A stretch of DNA of 64,000 nucleotides from Aurantiacibacter sp. MUD61 (GTDB lineage Bacteria > Pseudomonadota > Alphaproteobacteria > Sphingomonadales > Sphingomonadaceae), in contig NZ_CP115446.1 in NCBI RefSeq assembly GCF_027912455.1, positions 1,697,501-1,761,500 of the forward strand, read 5' to 3'. Positions 43,821 to 54,325 of this stretch are shown piece by piece. Numbering within the stretch: the first letter of the stretch is position 1; each line of letters begins with the position of its first letter. The notes under the pieces were generated by a model. That model saw only the letters and a program-made list of their open reading frames with translations, did no database searches and had not been told where the DNA came from. The position numbers and the translations under genes are program-made.

Positions 43821-43850
43821 TTCCCCTTCCATCCCGCGTTAACCCGCGTT
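43801..43850. promoter_or_regulatory. Likely MraZ operator: five CCC boxes at 10-bp period
   Basis: CCC occurs at 43803-43805, 43813-43815, 43823-43825, 43833-43835 and 43843-43845, exactly one helical turn apart. On the minus strand this reads as five GGG boxes (GCGGG, GCGGG, AGGGG, ACGGG, GTGGG) separated by 5 nt. MraZ of E. coli is known to bind TGGGN direct repeats separated by 5 nt upstream of its own operon. The array ends about 125 bases before the mraZ start. Autorepression of the dcw cluster is the likely role. Confidence 0.65.
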
Positions 43851-43976
43851 ATTCCGTGATTCTATCGGACAACAAGCCCGTAATGCGCCTCTGCCAGAGG
43901 TCGTTCGGTCGTGCTTGCGCGCGGCTGGATGCGGGGAAGATTTGTCCGATGGGGAATGAAATTAGGGGAATGGGAC

Positions 43977-44486
43977 GTGTCGCAGCAGACGGCAGGATAC
44001 AGAGGAGAGGGCTTTTCGCTTCGCGGCGAAAAGGATCGCTTCGTCCTGCCTCCCATGTTCCGCAAGACGTTCGAGGCACTGGGCGATGACCGCGTTCTCT
44101 GCGTCACCACGCACCACAAATATCCCTGCCTGACCGCTTTCGGCCATTCGAGCATCGACAAATTCGAAGAGATCCTCAATCGCGAGGAAGACAATGCCGT
44201 GCGTCGCGATCTCGATTTTGATCGGGATGAGCGCGAGATGCAGCTCTATTCGCACCACGAAGTGCCCTTCGATGGCAGCGGCCGCTTCATTCTGCCCCCG
44301 CGCTACTGCAAGGTCGGCGGGATTTCGGACAATATCTGCTTCATCGGCGGCGGCACTTTCATCACCCTCTGGGATCTTGACCGGCTGGGCGAGATGGGCG
44401 GCAGCTGGGCGCTGCGGCATGAGCTGTTCGTCGCAGAAGCCGAAGACGCGCGCGCCAAGGCCGCGGCAAAGGCGGCGCGCAAATGA
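43977..44486 (+). CDS. mraZ: Transcriptional regulator MraZ
   Basis: A 169-residue protein with two SpoVT/AbrB-like MraZ domains, seen as [15 protein letters not shown] near the N-terminus and [18 protein letters not shown] in the second half. MraZ forms a ring-shaped oligomer that binds repeats upstream of its own operon and controls the division and cell wall genes. GTG 43977 is chosen because AGGGGA (43964-43969) stands 7 nt before it. ATG 43956, which adds seven residues, has GGGGA directly against it with no spacing. An Ala- and Lys-rich tail ends the protein. It overlaps rsmH by four bases. Confidence 0.92.
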   Translation: MSQQTAGYRGEGFSLRGEKDRFVLPPMFRKTFEALGDDRVLCVTTHHKYPCLTAFGHSSIDKFEEILNREEDNAVRRDLDFDRDEREMQLYSHHEVPFDGSGRFILPPRYCKVGGISDNICFIGGGTFITLWDLDRLGEMGGSWALRHELFVAEAEDARAKAAAKAARK

Positions 44487-45433
44487 GCCAGTCTGCACCC
44501 CATGTCCCCGTTCTGCTCGATGAAGTGATCGAAGCGCTCGACCCGCAACCCGGCGATGTGATTATCGACGCGACGTTCGGTGCCGGAGGCTACACCCGCG
44601 CGATCCTTGAACGCGGCGCGACTGTCCATGCCTTCGACCGCGACCCTGACGCGATTGCAGCTGGACAGAAATGGCCGGAGACTGAAGGCGATGCCCCGCG
44701 CCTGGTCCTGCACCCGCGCCGTTTCTCCGAAATGGTCGAAAGCATGGCCGAGGCTGGCATTTCCGAGGTCGATGGCATCGCGATGGATATTGGCGTGTCT
44801 TCCATGCAGCTCGATCAGGCCGAGCGCGGCTTTGCCTTCAGCAGCAATGGCCCGCTCGACATGACGATGAGCCAGTCCGGCCCGAACGCTGCCGACTTCG
44901 TCAACGAAGCGGATGAGAAAGACATCGCCGACGTGCTCTATCGTTATGGCGAAGAGCGCCAGTCGCGCCGGGTTGCCCGCGCCATCGTGGCCGCGCGTCC
45001 GCTCACCACAACTGGTGAGCTGGCCGAAGTGGTGCGCAAGGCGCTGCGCTATCGCGCCGGCGACAAGAAAGACCCAGCGACCCGCAGTTTCCAGGCCATC
45101 CGCATCCATGTGAATGGCGAGCTGGACGAACTCGAACAGGGGCTGAGCGCCGCTGAAACGCTGCTGAAAGAAGGCGGGCGGCTCGCAGTCGTCTCTTTTC
45201 ACTCGCTTGAGGACCGTATCGTGAAGAGCTTCTTCCGCGATGCCGCGAATATGAACCCCCGCGGCTCGCGTCACCTGCCCGAAGCGCGAACAACACCCCT
45301 CCCGCGCTTCGGGCAACTGACCAAGGCTATTCGCCCGTCCGCCGCCGAGATCGACCGCAATCCGCGCGCCAGATCCTCCACTTTGCGCGCGGGCACACGC
45401 ACTGCCGCACCAGCAAGGGAGCACGCCGCATGA
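44483..45433 (+). CDS. rsmH: 16S rRNA m4C1402 methyltransferase RsmH (MraW)
   Basis: A 316-residue SAM-dependent methyltransferase that modifies C1402 of 16S rRNA. Visible are the N-terminal [13 protein letters not shown], the SAM motif [33 protein letters not shown] and the late [18 protein letters not shown]. The length is normal. It overlaps mraZ (ATGA) and ftsL (ATGA), as in the usual dcw order. The Arg- and Ala-rich end is typical for the group. Confidence 0.97.
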   Translation: MSQSAPHVPVLLDEVIEALDPQPGDVIIDATFGAGGYTRAILERGATVHAFDRDPDAIAAGQKWPETEGDAPRLVLHPRRFSEMVESMAEAGISEVDGIAMDIGVSSMQLDQAERGFAFSSNGPLDMTMSQSGPNAADFVNEADEKDIADVLYRYGEERQSRRVARAIVAARPLTTTGELAEVVRKALRYRAGDKKDPATRSFQAIRIHVNGELDELEQGLSAAETLLKEGGRLAVVSFHSLEDRIVKSFFRDAANMNPRGSRHLPEARTTPLPRFGQLTKAIRPSAAEIDRNPRARSSTLRAGTRTAAPAREHAA

Positions 45434-45954
45434 CCGCACCAAGTCGTATTCGCCGCATTGGCTGGTTTGCTGCGCTGGGGATCTGCGTGGCGCTCTATGC
45501 CATGCTGCATATCAAGGTCACTTCCGTCCACGCCGATGTCGTGCGTGCCGAGCAGCAGATCGTGCAACTGGAAGAGCAGAAGTTGCTTCTCGAAACTGAG
45601 CTGCTGACCCGCGCCAATCAGGTGCAACTGGCAGCGTGGAACCGGGTGGACTTCGGCTTTCAGGCACCTGCCGCCGACCAGTTTATCGACGGGCCGCGCC
45701 AGCTTGCATCCTTCGGCGCTCCGCCCAGCGTCGATGCGCCTGCGCCCATTCGCCTTGCCGGAATGCGCTCTGTCGAGGACGTGCCGGAATTCCCGCAGAT
45801 CGTTTCGCCCCTGACGGGCCGCCCGATCGAAGCCAATCTTCTGGAAGAAGAGCCTGAGGATGATGGACGCCTCGCCGTCACCGTCGCGCCCGGGCCGCTG
45901 CGCATGCCGATTGCCGGTGTGAACGGCGCAGTTGCGGAGGCCACCATCCGGTGA
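45430..45954 (+). CDS. ftsL: Cell division protein FtsL
   Basis: A 174-residue bitopic membrane protein: a short cytoplasmic start, one membrane helix (about 11-28), then a coiled coil (about 30-60, with [18 protein letters not shown]). The tail of over 100 residues, rich in Pro and Ala, is longer than FtsL of E. coli (121 residues). FtsL works with FtsB and FtsQ at the septum to activate FtsWI. The identification rests on topology and on its place between rsmH and ftsI, since FtsL sequences diverge strongly. It overlaps both neighbours by four bases. Confidence 0.88.
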   Translation: MTAPSRIRRIGWFAALGICVALYAMLHIKVTSVHADVVRAEQQIVQLEEQKLLLETELLTRANQVQLAAWNRVDFGFQAPAADQFIDGPRQLASFGAPPSVDAPAPIRLAGMRSVEDVPEFPQIVSPLTGRPIEANLLEEEPEDDGRLAVTVAPGPLRMPIAGVNGAVAEATIR

Positions 45955-47714
45955 CAAGTTTTGCCGCGCCGCACACCATCATTGCTCGCTCCGCTGGGCA
46001 GATCGATCACCGCCGCCGTTCGCTGCTGATCGCGCGCCTGCGCATTCTGCTGGTTGTTGCGGTGTTCGTGCTGGTGGCGGCGGTTGCGCTGCTCAAGCTT
46101 GCCTATATCGGCGTCGCCGAGCCGGGATCGTCGCGGCAGAGCATGGCTGATCAACTGCTGCCCCCACGCGGTGAGATTACTGACCGCAATGGCGTGCCAC
46201 TGGCGCGCGCCTTCCCGGCCTATGCGCTGTGGTTCAATCCTGACGCGATGAGCGAAGGCGGCGATGGCGGGCCACCGCTGATCGGCGAACCTGCTGAAAT
46301 CGCACAGGAACTGCGCGATATCTTCCCCGATCTCGATGTGCAGGAAGTCACCGAAATGCTCGCCTCGGGTGAGCGCGGCTACATCCGTCGGCGCATCCTT
46401 CCCGAAGATGCGAACCGCGTACGCGCTCTGGGTGAGCTGGCGCTCGAACTGCCGCAGGAAGAAGATCGCCACTATCCGCAAGGATCGATGGCCGCCCACG
46501 TGCTGGGCTATGTCGGCGCCGATGGCCACGGCCGCGTGGGCATGGAAGAGGTGCTGGACGAGCAATTGCTCGATCCCTCGCGCCGCGACCAGTCGGTTGC
46601 ACTCAGCATCGACATGCGCGCGCAGGGTGCGCTGGAGGACGAACTTCGCCGCGGCATGCTGTCGGTGAACGCCATGGGCGCTGCGGGCATTGTGCTGGAT
46701 GTCGACACCGGCGAAGTGCTTGCGCTCGCTTCGCTGCCGGAATTCGATCCCAATGCGGTTCAGGCATCGGACGTGCAGGTGACACAGGAACAGCACGAAC
46801 GCGGCATCACTGCACCGGCCTTCAATCGCGTGACCAACCAGGTTTACGAGTTGGGCTCGACATTCAAGCCGCTGACCGTGGCGGCCGCAATCGACAGCGG
46901 GTCGATCACCAACATCGGCCGCCGTTACAGCGCCACACCCTATCAGGTGCAGGGCGCAACGATCCGCGATCTGCACAGTTACGGCGAGACGCTCAACGCG
47001 CCGGAAATGCTGATCCATTCCTCCAACGTCGTTACCGGCCACATCGTTGACGAAATGGGAGCCGACACGCTTCGCCAATATATGGTGGAGCTGGGCATGA
47101 ACGAGCGACCCTATATCGAACTGCCCGCACGTGGTTTCCCGCTCTGGCAGTCTGGCGAATGGTCACGCATCCGCGGCGTTACCGTCGGCTATGGTCACGG
47201 CATTTCCGTAACCCCGCTGCATCTGGCGAGCGCCTATGCGGCCATGGTCAATGGCGGCATCTGGCGTCCTGCAACGCTCCACCGCCTCGGCCCGGGAGAA
47301 GCACCACGCGGTCGCCGCGTGTTCAAAGCCAGCACGAGCGCGCGCATGAACCAGTTGCTGCGCATGATCGCGGTCTATGGCACTGGGCGCAACGCCGATG
47401 CTCCGGGCTTTCGCGTCGGCGGCAAGACGGGCAGTGCGGAAAAGCCGGGTGCAGGCGGCTATCGCCAGACCACGCTGGTATCGACTTTCGCCGCTGCATT
47501 CCCGATGGATGACCCGCGCTATGTCGTGATCGTGATGCTGGATGAGCCGCAGGGCACAGTGGCGAGCTCTTACCAGCGTACCGCCGCCTGGAACGCCGCG
47601 CCTATTGTTGGCCGATTGGTCCCGCGCATCGGTCCGCAATTGGGCGTTTATCCCGATGCCGACCGCGACATCGACCTGTCGGACCTGCGACCTCTGGTGG
47701 GAGACACCGACTGA
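45951..47714 (+). CDS. ftsI: Septal transpeptidase FtsI (PBP3)
   Basis: A 587-residue class B penicillin-binding protein. It has a cytoplasmic N-terminus, one membrane helix (about 27-50), the PBP dimer domain (about 60-225) and the transpeptidase domain. Catalytic motifs are S303-T-F-K306, SSN (in IHSSNVV) and K492-T-G. It crosslinks septal peptidoglycan together with FtsW. The start is GTG at 45951, overlapping the ftsL stop (GTGA). It shares one base with the murE start codon (TGATG at 47712-47716). Confidence 0.97.
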   Translation: MTSFAAPHTIIARSAGQIDHRRRSLLIARLRILLVVAVFVLVAAVALLKLAYIGVAEPGSSRQSMADQLLPPRGEITDRNGVPLARAFPAYALWFNPDAMSEGGDGGPPLIGEPAEIAQELRDIFPDLDVQEVTEMLASGERGYIRRRILPEDANRVRALGELALELPQEEDRHYPQGSMAAHVLGYVGADGHGRVGMEEVLDEQLLDPSRRDQSVALSIDMRAQGALEDELRRGMLSVNAMGAAGIVLDVDTGEVLALASLPEFDPNAVQASDVQVTQEQHERGITAPAFNRVTNQVYELGSTFKPLTVAAAIDSGSITNIGRRYSATPYQVQGATIRDLHSYGETLNAPEMLIHSSNVVTGHIVDEMGADTLRQYMVELGMNERPYIELPARGFPLWQSGEWSRIRGVTVGYGHGISVTPLHLASAYAAMVNGGIWRPATLHRLGPGEAPRGRRVFKASTSARMNQLLRMIAVYGTGRNADAPGFRVGGKTGSAEKPGAGGYRQTTLVSTFAAAFPMDDPRYVVIVMLDEPQGTVASSYQRTAAWNAAPIVGRLVPRIGPQLGVYPDADRDIDLSDLRPLVGDTD

Positions 47715-49186
47715 TGCGCCTTTCCGATCTCGCCAGCGCCGCTGGAGTGGACGCAGCCGAAGCCGGTGATACAGCCATCACCGGCTTTGCCATTGATAAC
47801 CGCAAAGTCGCGCCCGGCAATGTGTTCGGCGCGTTTCAGGGTAGTGTAGTCAATGGTGAGGATTTCATTCCCGCCGCGATTTCTGCCGGTGCGATCGCCG
47901 TGGTCGCCCGGCCAGAAGCGACAGTCGAAGGCGCGCTGCACATCGCCAGCGACAATCCGCGCAAGCTCTTCGCAGACCTCGCGGCGCTCTATTTCCGCCC
48001 CACGCCCGAAACGGTTGTCGCTGTCACAGGCACTAACGGCAAGACGTCCTGCGTCGAAATGACGCGGCAGATCTGGCGCATGTGCGGGGAACGCGCTGCC
48101 AGCATCGGGACGCTGGGAGTGACGACGCCGGACGAGAGCGTCTCAACCGGCCTCACCACGCCTGACATCGTGACCTTTCTTGGCAACAACACCGGTCTTG
48201 CGCGCGAAGGCGTGACGCATGTCGCCTATGAAGCGTCCAGCCATGGTCTCAGCCAGTACCGCAATGAAGGCCTGCCGGTAAAAGCTGGCGCCTTCACCAA
48301 TCTGAGCCGAGATCACCTCGATTATCACAAGGATATGGAGGACTATTTCGCGGCCAAGATGCGGCTGTTCGCCGAAGTGGTGGATGCCGATGGCGCGGCG
48401 GTAATCTGGGCGGATGACGAATGGTCCGACCGCGCGATTGCTGTCGCCAAAGAGCGGGGCCTTAGTGTCTTCACCGTGGGTGAGAAGGGCGAGGATATTC
48501 GCCTGACTTCGCGCAGCGCAACTCCGCTGGGACAGGAGCTGACGCTCGAGCACGATGGGCAGGAACGGACGTTCCGCCTGCCGCTGATTGGGGCATATCA
48601 GGTGGCCAATGCACTAACGTCCGCGGGCCTCGCACTCGCGACGGGTAGCGATCCGGCGCAGGTCTTCGACGCAGTGTCTCGCCTGCAACCCGTTCGCGGA
48701 CGGTTGGAGCGAGCCGTCATCAGCCAGAGCGGCGCGCCGGTCTATATCGATTATGCCCACACGCCCGATGCGCTGAGCGCCGCGATTGCTGCGCTCCGCC
48801 CGCATGTCACCGGCCGCCTCATCACCGTGTTCGGTGCAGGCGGGGACCGGGACAAGGGCAAACGCGCGCTGATGGGCGCTGCTGCTGTGGATGGTTCGGA
48901 TCTGGTGATTGTCACCGACGACAATCCGCGTGGAGAGGACCCGGATACGATCCGGGCCGAAGTCCTGAGCGGAGCAAAGGGTGCACGCGATGTCGCCGGC
49001 AGGCGTGCCGCCATCGCCGAAGCCATCGCCGAAGCGGGCCAGGACGATATCGTTCTGGTCGCGGGCAAGGGACACGAACAGGGACAGATCGTGGGATCGG
49101 GAGAGAATATGCGGGTTTTACCGTTCGATGATGTGACCGTAGCGCGTGAATGCGCCGCGGCTCTGGCAGCTGGGGGTGATCAGTGA
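47714..49186 (+). CDS. murE: UDP-MurNAc-tripeptide ligase MurE (meso-DAP adding)
   Basis: A 490-residue Mur ligase that adds the third residue to the peptidoglycan stem. It has P-loop TGTNGKTS, the central HLDYHKDMEDYFAAK segment with the carbamylated Lys, and DDNPRGEDP near the C-terminus. The DNPR motif is the known signature for meso-diaminopimelate rather than lysine. The last base of the ftsI stop codon is the A of its ATG. It overlaps murF by four bases. Confidence 0.97.
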   Translation: MRLSDLASAAGVDAAEAGDTAITGFAIDNRKVAPGNVFGAFQGSVVNGEDFIPAAISAGAIAVVARPEATVEGALHIASDNPRKLFADLAALYFRPTPETVVAVTGTNGKTSCVEMTRQIWRMCGERAASIGTLGVTTPDESVSTGLTTPDIVTFLGNNTGLAREGVTHVAYEASSHGLSQYRNEGLPVKAGAFTNLSRDHLDYHKDMEDYFAAKMRLFAEVVDADGAAVIWADDEWSDRAIAVAKERGLSVFTVGEKGEDIRLTSRSATPLGQELTLEHDGQERTFRLPLIGAYQVANALTSAGLALATGSDPAQVFDAVSRLQPVRGRLERAVISQSGAPVYIDYAHTPDALSAAIAALRPHVTGRLITVFGAGGDRDKGKRALMGAAAVDGSDLVIVTDDNPRGEDPDTIRAEVLSGAKGARDVAGRRAAIAEAIAEAGQDDIVLVAGKGHEQGQIVGSGENMRVLPFDDVTVARECAAALAAGGDQ

Positions 49187-50643
49187 GCGCGCTCGCCAAA
49201 ACCTTGCGCTGGCCGCGCCCTGCGCGCGACGAGCTGCGCCTTGCCCTGTGGTCATCTGCAGAAATTGCCGATGCTACAGGCGGGACCGCTTATGGTGAAT
49301 TTCAGGTTAGCGGTGTCGAAATGGATAGCCGCGATGTGCAATCGGGTGACCTTTTCGTCGCGCTGAAAGGCGAGGCGATGGACGGCCACCGCTTCCTAGA
49401 TGCGGCGTTCACCAACGGAGCGGCTGCGGCGATCGTCGACCGCCCGGTCGATTATCCGCACGTTCTGGTGAAGGACACTAACGCTGCGCTCCATGCTCTC
49501 GCAGCGGCAGCGCGCAATCGGGCGAAGGCGCGCATCGTTGGCGTAACCGGATCTGTCGGCAAGACCGGCGTCAAGGAAGCGATCTTCACCGCGCTAGAGC
49601 GCACCAGTCGTGGTGCAGCGCATCGCTCGGTGCGCAGCTACAACAACCACGTCGGCGTGCCACTCAGCCTGTCGCGCATGCCCTCGCGCAGCAAATATGG
49701 CGTGTTCGAGATGGGCATGAACCATGCCGAGGAAATTCGCGGCCTCACCACGCAGGTGCGCCCCCATGTCGCCGTCATCACCACCATCGCGCCCGCACAC
49801 ATCGAAAATCTTGGCAGCATGGAGGCGATTGCCGATGCGAAGGCAGAGATTTTCGACGGTCTGGTCGAAGGAGGCACGGCGGTAATCCCGGCAGACAGCC
49901 CGCATTTCGAGCAGCTGCGCGATGCGGCGGCAGAGCAGGGCGCAAAAGTCCTTTCTTTCGGTCGCGGCGCCAATGCCGACATGCGCCTTCTCGACCACGT
50001 GCCCGATGAGGCGACGGGCGGCGCGCTGGTGACGGCTGCCATGGGTGAAATCCGCCTGTGCTTCACTGTTGCCGAGCCAGGTGAACATTGGATCGACAAT
50101 TCGCTCTGCGTGATGGCAGCAGTCTATGCGGCAGGCGGCGATCTGGGGGCAGCAGGTCTCGCCCTTGCAGAAATGGGCGGATTGAAGGGCCGGGGAGCGC
50201 GCCAGCGCGTGCCGGTGCCCGGCGGCCATGCGCTGATCATCGATGAAAGCTACAATGCCAATCCCGCCAGCATGCGCGCCACGCTTTCGCAGCTCGGCCA
50301 GACCCCGGCATCGCGCCGCGTGGCTGTGCTCGGCAGCATGAAGGAATTGGGCGATTTCGGCCCGCAATTTCACGCCCAGCTGGCCCAGCCGGTGGCAGAG
50401 GCGAATGTCGATTACGCAATTCTCGTTGGCCCCGAGATGGTGGCCCTTGCACGGGAAATGGGGAAACTGCCCCGCGATACGCTTGGCAATCCCTTCCGCT
50501 TTGCCCATTGCGAAAATGCGGGCGAAGCTATCGCGGCGCTACAGGAATTCGGCCTTGCCGGCGGGGACGCCGTCCTGGTCAAGGGATCGAACTCCGTAGG
50601 GCTATCGCGCGTGGTCGATCATTTTGCCGCGAGGAAAGGCTGA
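49183..50643 (+). CDS. murF: UDP-MurNAc-tripeptide:D-Ala-D-Ala ligase MurF
   Basis: A 486-residue Mur ligase that adds the D-Ala-D-Ala dipeptide. It has P-loop TGSVGKTGVKEAI, SYNNHVGVPLSLSRMP and the MurF-typical IDESYNANPASMRATL. The start is GTG at 49183, overlapping the murE stop. The P-loop has S-V in place of T-N of other Mur ligases, which is normal in MurF of this group. It is followed after 12 bases by mraY, the only small gap between murE and murD. Confidence 0.97.
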   Translation: MSALAKTLRWPRPARDELRLALWSSAEIADATGGTAYGEFQVSGVEMDSRDVQSGDLFVALKGEAMDGHRFLDAAFTNGAAAAIVDRPVDYPHVLVKDTNAALHALAAAARNRAKARIVGVTGSVGKTGVKEAIFTALERTSRGAAHRSVRSYNNHVGVPLSLSRMPSRSKYGVFEMGMNHAEEIRGLTTQVRPHVAVITTIAPAHIENLGSMEAIADAKAEIFDGLVEGGTAVIPADSPHFEQLRDAAAEQGAKVLSFGRGANADMRLLDHVPDEATGGALVTAAMGEIRLCFTVAEPGEHWIDNSLCVMAAVYAAGGDLGAAGLALAEMGGLKGRGARQRVPVPGGHALIIDESYNANPASMRATLSQLGQTPASRRVAVLGSMKELGDFGPQFHAQLAQPVAEANVDYAILVGPEMVALAREMGKLPRDTLGNPFRFAHCENAGEAIAALQEFGLAGGDAVLVKGSNSVGLSRVVDHFAARKG

Positions 50644-50655
50644 CGCCCCGAACCC

Positions 50656-51726
50656 ATGTTCTATTTTCTGGCCGAACTTCTGAACTTCGAGGGCGTGTTG
50701 AACCTCGTTCGCTACCAGACTTTTCGTGCTGGCGCGGCGATGATGACGGCGCTTTTCATCGGCCTCATCATCGGCCCCAAATTCATCAACATGCTGCGCG
50801 TGCGCCAAGGCAAAGGCCAGCCGATCCGCAGCGACGGCCCGCAGACGCATCTTGCCAAGGTCGGCACGCCGACGATGGGCGGGCTGATGATCCTTATCGC
50901 GCTGACGATTGCGATGCTTCTGTGGATGGACCTTTCCAGCCCCTTCGTCTGGGCCTGCCTTGCAGTGACCATGGGCTTCGGCCTCATTGGTTTCCTTGAC
51001 GATTATGACAAGGTGACCAAGCGCAGCCACAAAGGTGTTTCGGGCAAGGTGCGCCTGCTAGCCGAATTCATCGTGGCAGGCGTCGCCAGCTATCTGATCG
51101 TCAGCGAGATCAGCACCGATCTCTACGTGCCGTTCTTCTCCGAAGTGCAGATACCTCTCGGCCCGTTTTATTACGTGTTTGCCGCCGTGGTGATTGTGGG
51201 CGCTGGGAACGCCGTGAATTTGACCGACGGGCTGGATGGCCTTGCCACCATGCCGGTGGTGATCGCAGCGGGCGCGTTTTTGCTCATCTGCTACCTCGTC
51301 GGCCGCGTCGACTTTTCGGAATATCTGGGCATTCCCCATGTGCCGGGAGCAGGTGAGCTGGCCATTCTGTGTGCGGCCATCATGGGGGCGGGACTTGCCT
51401 TCCTATGGTACAACGCGCCGCCAGCAGCGGTCTTCATGGGCGACACCGGATCGCTTGCCTTGGGCGGAGCGCTGGGCGCGATTGCCGTTGCCAGCCATCA
51501 CGAGATCGTCCTCGCCATCATCGGCGGCCTGTTCGTCCTCGAAGCAGTCAGCGTGATCGTGCAGGTCTTCTGGTTCAAGCGGACCGGCAAGCGCATCTTC
51601 CGCATGGCCCCCATCCACCACCATTTTGAACAGCTCGGCTGGAGCGAGAGCAAGGTCGTGATCCGCTTCTGGATCATCGCCATCGTGCTCGCCGTGATCG
51701 GGCTTGCGACGCTGAAGCTGCGATGA
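50656..51726 (+). CDS. mraY: Phospho-MurNAc-pentapeptide transferase MraY
   Basis: A 356-residue integral membrane enzyme with about ten helices that transfers phospho-MurNAc-pentapeptide to undecaprenyl phosphate, making lipid I. Key segments are the FLDDYDKV Asp pair, [13 protein letters not shown] and the MAPIHHHFE loop near the end, all intact. The length is normal. It overlaps murD by four bases (ATGA at 51723). Confidence 0.98.
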   Translation: MFYFLAELLNFEGVLNLVRYQTFRAGAAMMTALFIGLIIGPKFINMLRVRQGKGQPIRSDGPQTHLAKVGTPTMGGLMILIALTIAMLLWMDLSSPFVWACLAVTMGFGLIGFLDDYDKVTKRSHKGVSGKVRLLAEFIVAGVASYLIVSEISTDLYVPFFSEVQIPLGPFYYVFAAVVIVGAGNAVNLTDGLDGLATMPVVIAAGAFLLICYLVGRVDFSEYLGIPHVPGAGELAILCAAIMGAGLAFLWYNAPPAAVFMGDTGSLALGGALGAIAVASHHEIVLAIIGGLFVLEAVSVIVQVFWFKRTGKRIFRMAPIHHHFEQLGWSESKVVIRFWIIAIVLAVIGLATLKLR

Positions 51727-53096
51727 TCACAGCAGAGGCCTTCCGCGGCAAACGCTATCACGTGCTGGGACTGGCGCGATCGGGCATGGCCACGGTCGAA
51801 AGCCTGCTGGCGAGCGGCGCAGAGGTGACCGTGTGGGATCGCCGTGCAGAGCCGAAGCGTCAGCTGGAAGGCCGCGCGAACATCGGGGACCCGCTCGAAA
51901 TCGATCTGACCGGTTTTGATGCGATCGTGGTTTCGCCGGGTGTCCCGCTCAATACCCATCCGCTGGCCGAGCGCGCGAAGGCGGCGGGCGTACCTATCAT
52001 CGGCGATATCGAGCTGTTCGCGCTCGCCCGTTCAGAACTGCCGCCGCACAAGGTTGTTGGCATCACGGGCACCAATGGCAAGTCGACCACCACCGCGCTG
52101 GTCCACCATTTACTGAAGACTGCCGGTATGGCGACGACGATGGGTGGCAATATCGGCCTGCCTATCCTCGCGCAGGAGCCTCTCCCGGAAGGCGGTGTCT
52201 ATGTGTTGGAGCTGTCGAGCTACCAGATCGATCTGACCCGATCGCTCGCATGCGAAGCGGCTGCGCTGCTTAATATCACGCCCGACCATCTCGATCGCTA
52301 TGATGGCTTTGCCGATTATGCTTTTGCGAAGGGGCGGCTGTTCACCATGCAGGGCAGTGGCCAATTCGCGGTGTTCGGCTGCGCCGATGCGCCGACGCGG
52401 GCGATCCAGTCTGCCGAAGCCGAGCGGAGGCCCGAAGGTCAGGCGCGCTGCGTCGATCCGTCGCGCTGGGCCGATCAGCAAGATAACTGGCCGAGCCTGC
52501 AGGGACCGCACAATCTGCAGAACGCGGCAATTGCCGCCCAATTGTGCACCGCCATGGGATTGAACGCAGAGCAGATTGAAGATGGCCTCCGCAGCTTCCC
52601 CGGTCTGCCACACCGCATGGAGCGGGTCGCGATTTGCGACGATGTGCTGTTCGTGAACGATTCCAAGGCGACCAATCCTGCGTCCACAGCGCCCGCGCTT
52701 GCGGCCTTTCCGCCGGAGGACGAGGAAAAGCGCATCCACTGGATCTGCGGTGGTCTCGCGAAGGAAGACAATCTCGATGATTGCGCGCCTTTCTTCGGCC
52801 ACGTCGCGCGAGCTTACACCATTGGTGAAGCGGGCCCGATGTTCGCCGATCTGCTGGAAGGCCAGATGCCGGTCGATCGCTGCGAAATGCTGCCAGAGGC
52901 GGTGCGCCGCGCGGTCGAAAACGCGCGCGCCAATGATGTGGTGATGCTGAGCCCTGCCTGCGCGAGCTTCGATCAGTTTCGCGATTACGAGGTGCGGGGC
53001 GAGATGTTCAAAGAGGCAGTGGCCGAAATCGCGTGCGGAGGCGACCGCGCGGCTTGCGGTCTCGAAGCAGGCAATGAATGGGGCACCGCAGCATGA
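51723..53096 (+). CDS. murD: UDP-MurNAc-L-Ala:D-Glu ligase MurD
   Basis: A 457-residue Mur ligase that adds D-glutamate. The N-terminal Rossmann-like domain is followed by P-loop [14 protein letters not shown], the [10 protein letters not shown] segment and [12 protein letters not shown] in the C-terminal domain, with [19 protein letters not shown] near the end as typical for MurD. It starts in the mraY stop codon and overlaps ftsW by four bases. Confidence 0.97.
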   Translation: MITAEAFRGKRYHVLGLARSGMATVESLLASGAEVTVWDRRAEPKRQLEGRANIGDPLEIDLTGFDAIVVSPGVPLNTHPLAERAKAAGVPIIGDIELFALARSELPPHKVVGITGTNGKSTTTALVHHLLKTAGMATTMGGNIGLPILAQEPLPEGGVYVLELSSYQIDLTRSLACEAAALLNITPDHLDRYDGFADYAFAKGRLFTMQGSGQFAVFGCADAPTRAIQSAEAERRPEGQARCVDPSRWADQQDNWPSLQGPHNLQNAAIAAQLCTAMGLNAEQIEDGLRSFPGLPHRMERVAICDDVLFVNDSKATNPASTAPALAAFPPEDEEKRIHWICGGLAKEDNLDDCAPFFGHVARAYTIGEAGPMFADLLEGQMPVDRCEMLPEAVRRAVENARANDVVMLSPACASFDQFRDYEVRGEMFKEAVAEIACGGDRAACGLEAGNEWGTAA

Positions 53097-54325
53097 CGAC
53101 GCGCCCCATCTTCATTCCCCGCCCGGGCGAGCGCAGGCCCAGCTTCCCTGGCCAGCCGCGCATGAAGACCGACTGGAAGCGCGAGCTGCGCATCTGGTGG
53201 CGCGAAGTCGATCGCTGGCTGTTGTTCTTCATCGCGCTGCTGATGCTGATTGGCACGCTGTCCGTTGCGGCTGCCTCTCCGGCGAGTGCAAACCGACTTT
53301 CCACCGCAGAAGCGCAGCTGCCCGATCTCTATTTCTTCTGGGCGCATATCCGCATGCAGGTGCTGGGTCTGTGCGTGCTGATCGGCACTTCGCTCATGCC
53401 GCTCAAATTCCTGCGACGCGGCGCAATCGCGCTCGGCTGCGCAATGTTGTTTGCCATGGTGCTGGTTCCCTTCGTGGGCACGGAAATCAATGGCGCGCGG
53501 CGCTGGCTGAACGTCGGCATGAGCCTGCAGCCGAGTGAATTTCTGAAGCCCGCCTTTGCCATCATGCTCGCATGGATCCTCAGCTGGAAACTTCGGGACG
53601 ACAAGCTTCCGGTCATCGGCGTCTCGGGCGCTCTGGTGGGATTGATCGTCATTCTGCTGATGGCACAGCCCAACCTCGGCGGCGCAATCCTGTTTGTCGG
53701 CACATGGTTTGTCATGGTGATGCTGGCGGGCCTCCCGCTCCAGCGGATCGGCATGCTGACCGGCGCGGGCATCGCAGGGATGATCGCGGCCTATCTGTTC
53801 TACGACAATGCGCGCCACCGCATCGACGCCTTCCTTGGTGGGCCGACGGCATTCGATCACGTCGATCTCGCCAGCCGCACGCTGAATTCCGGCGGGTGGA
53901 CCGGCACTGGCTTCTGGCTCGGCGACAACAAGATGCGCCTGCCGGAAGCGCATACCGACTATATTTTCTCCGTCATCGGTGAGGAACTGGGTCTGCTCGT
54001 CTGCGGCATCGTCGTGTTGCTGTATCTCGCCATCGTGCTGCGCGTGCTGATCCGCATGGTCGAGGAAGACCGGCTGTTCATCATCCTCGCGGCCAGCGGG
54101 CTGACGGCGATGTTCGGCGGGCAGGCTTTCATCAATATCCTCGTCAATTTGCAGCTGTTTCCCTCCAAGGGCATGACGCTGCCGCTGATCAGCTATGGCG
54201 GGTCGTCTACGCTCGCAATCTGCTTCACCGTGGGACTGCTGCTGGCGGTGACTCGCCGCAATCCCTATCTCGCGCGAGAACCTTTCGACTGGAAAGGTTC
54301 GATTGAGAAAGAGGGTGACACATGA
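53093..54325 (+). CDS. ftsW: Septal peptidoglycan polymerase FtsW
   Basis: A 410-residue SEDS-family glycosyltransferase with about ten membrane helices that polymerises septal glycan strands with FtsI. Visible are the GARRWLNVGMSLQPSEFLKPA segment and the EAHTDYIFSVIGEELG loop containing the conserved catalytic-region Asp and Glu. ATG 53093 is preferred because it overlaps the murD stop (ATGA); an upstream in-frame ATG at 53078 adds five residues. It overlaps murG by four bases. Confidence 0.96.
   Translation: MTTRPIFIPRPGERRPSFPGQPRMKTDWKRELRIWWREVDRWLLFFIALLMLIGTLSVAAASPASANRLSTAEAQLPDLYFFWAHIRMQVLGLCVLIGTSLMPLKFLRRGAIALGCAMLFAMVLVPFVGTEINGARRWLNVGMSLQPSEFLKPAFAIMLAWILSWKLRDDKLPVIGVSGALVGLIVILLMAQPNLGGAILFVGTWFVMVMLAGLPLQRIGMLTGAGIAGMIAAYLFYDNARHRIDAFLGGPTAFDHVDLASRTLNSGGWTGTGFWLGDNKMRLPEAHTDYIFSVIGEELGLLVCGIVVLLYLAIVLRVLIRMVEEDRLFIILAASGLTAMFGGQAFINILVNLQLFPSKGMTLPLISYGGSSTLAICFTVGLLLAVTRRNPYLAREPFDWKGSIEKEGDT

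Noticed and set aside
43933..43970. Three GGGGAA motifs near the mraZ start as a second operator
   Set aside because: Their spacing (18 and 14 bp) is irregular, one forms the ribosome binding site, and the 10-bp phased array upstream is a far better MraZ site.
44303..45442. 379-codon minus-strand frame over mraZ and rsmH
   Set aside because: It lies antisense to two well-identified genes and has no protein-like features.
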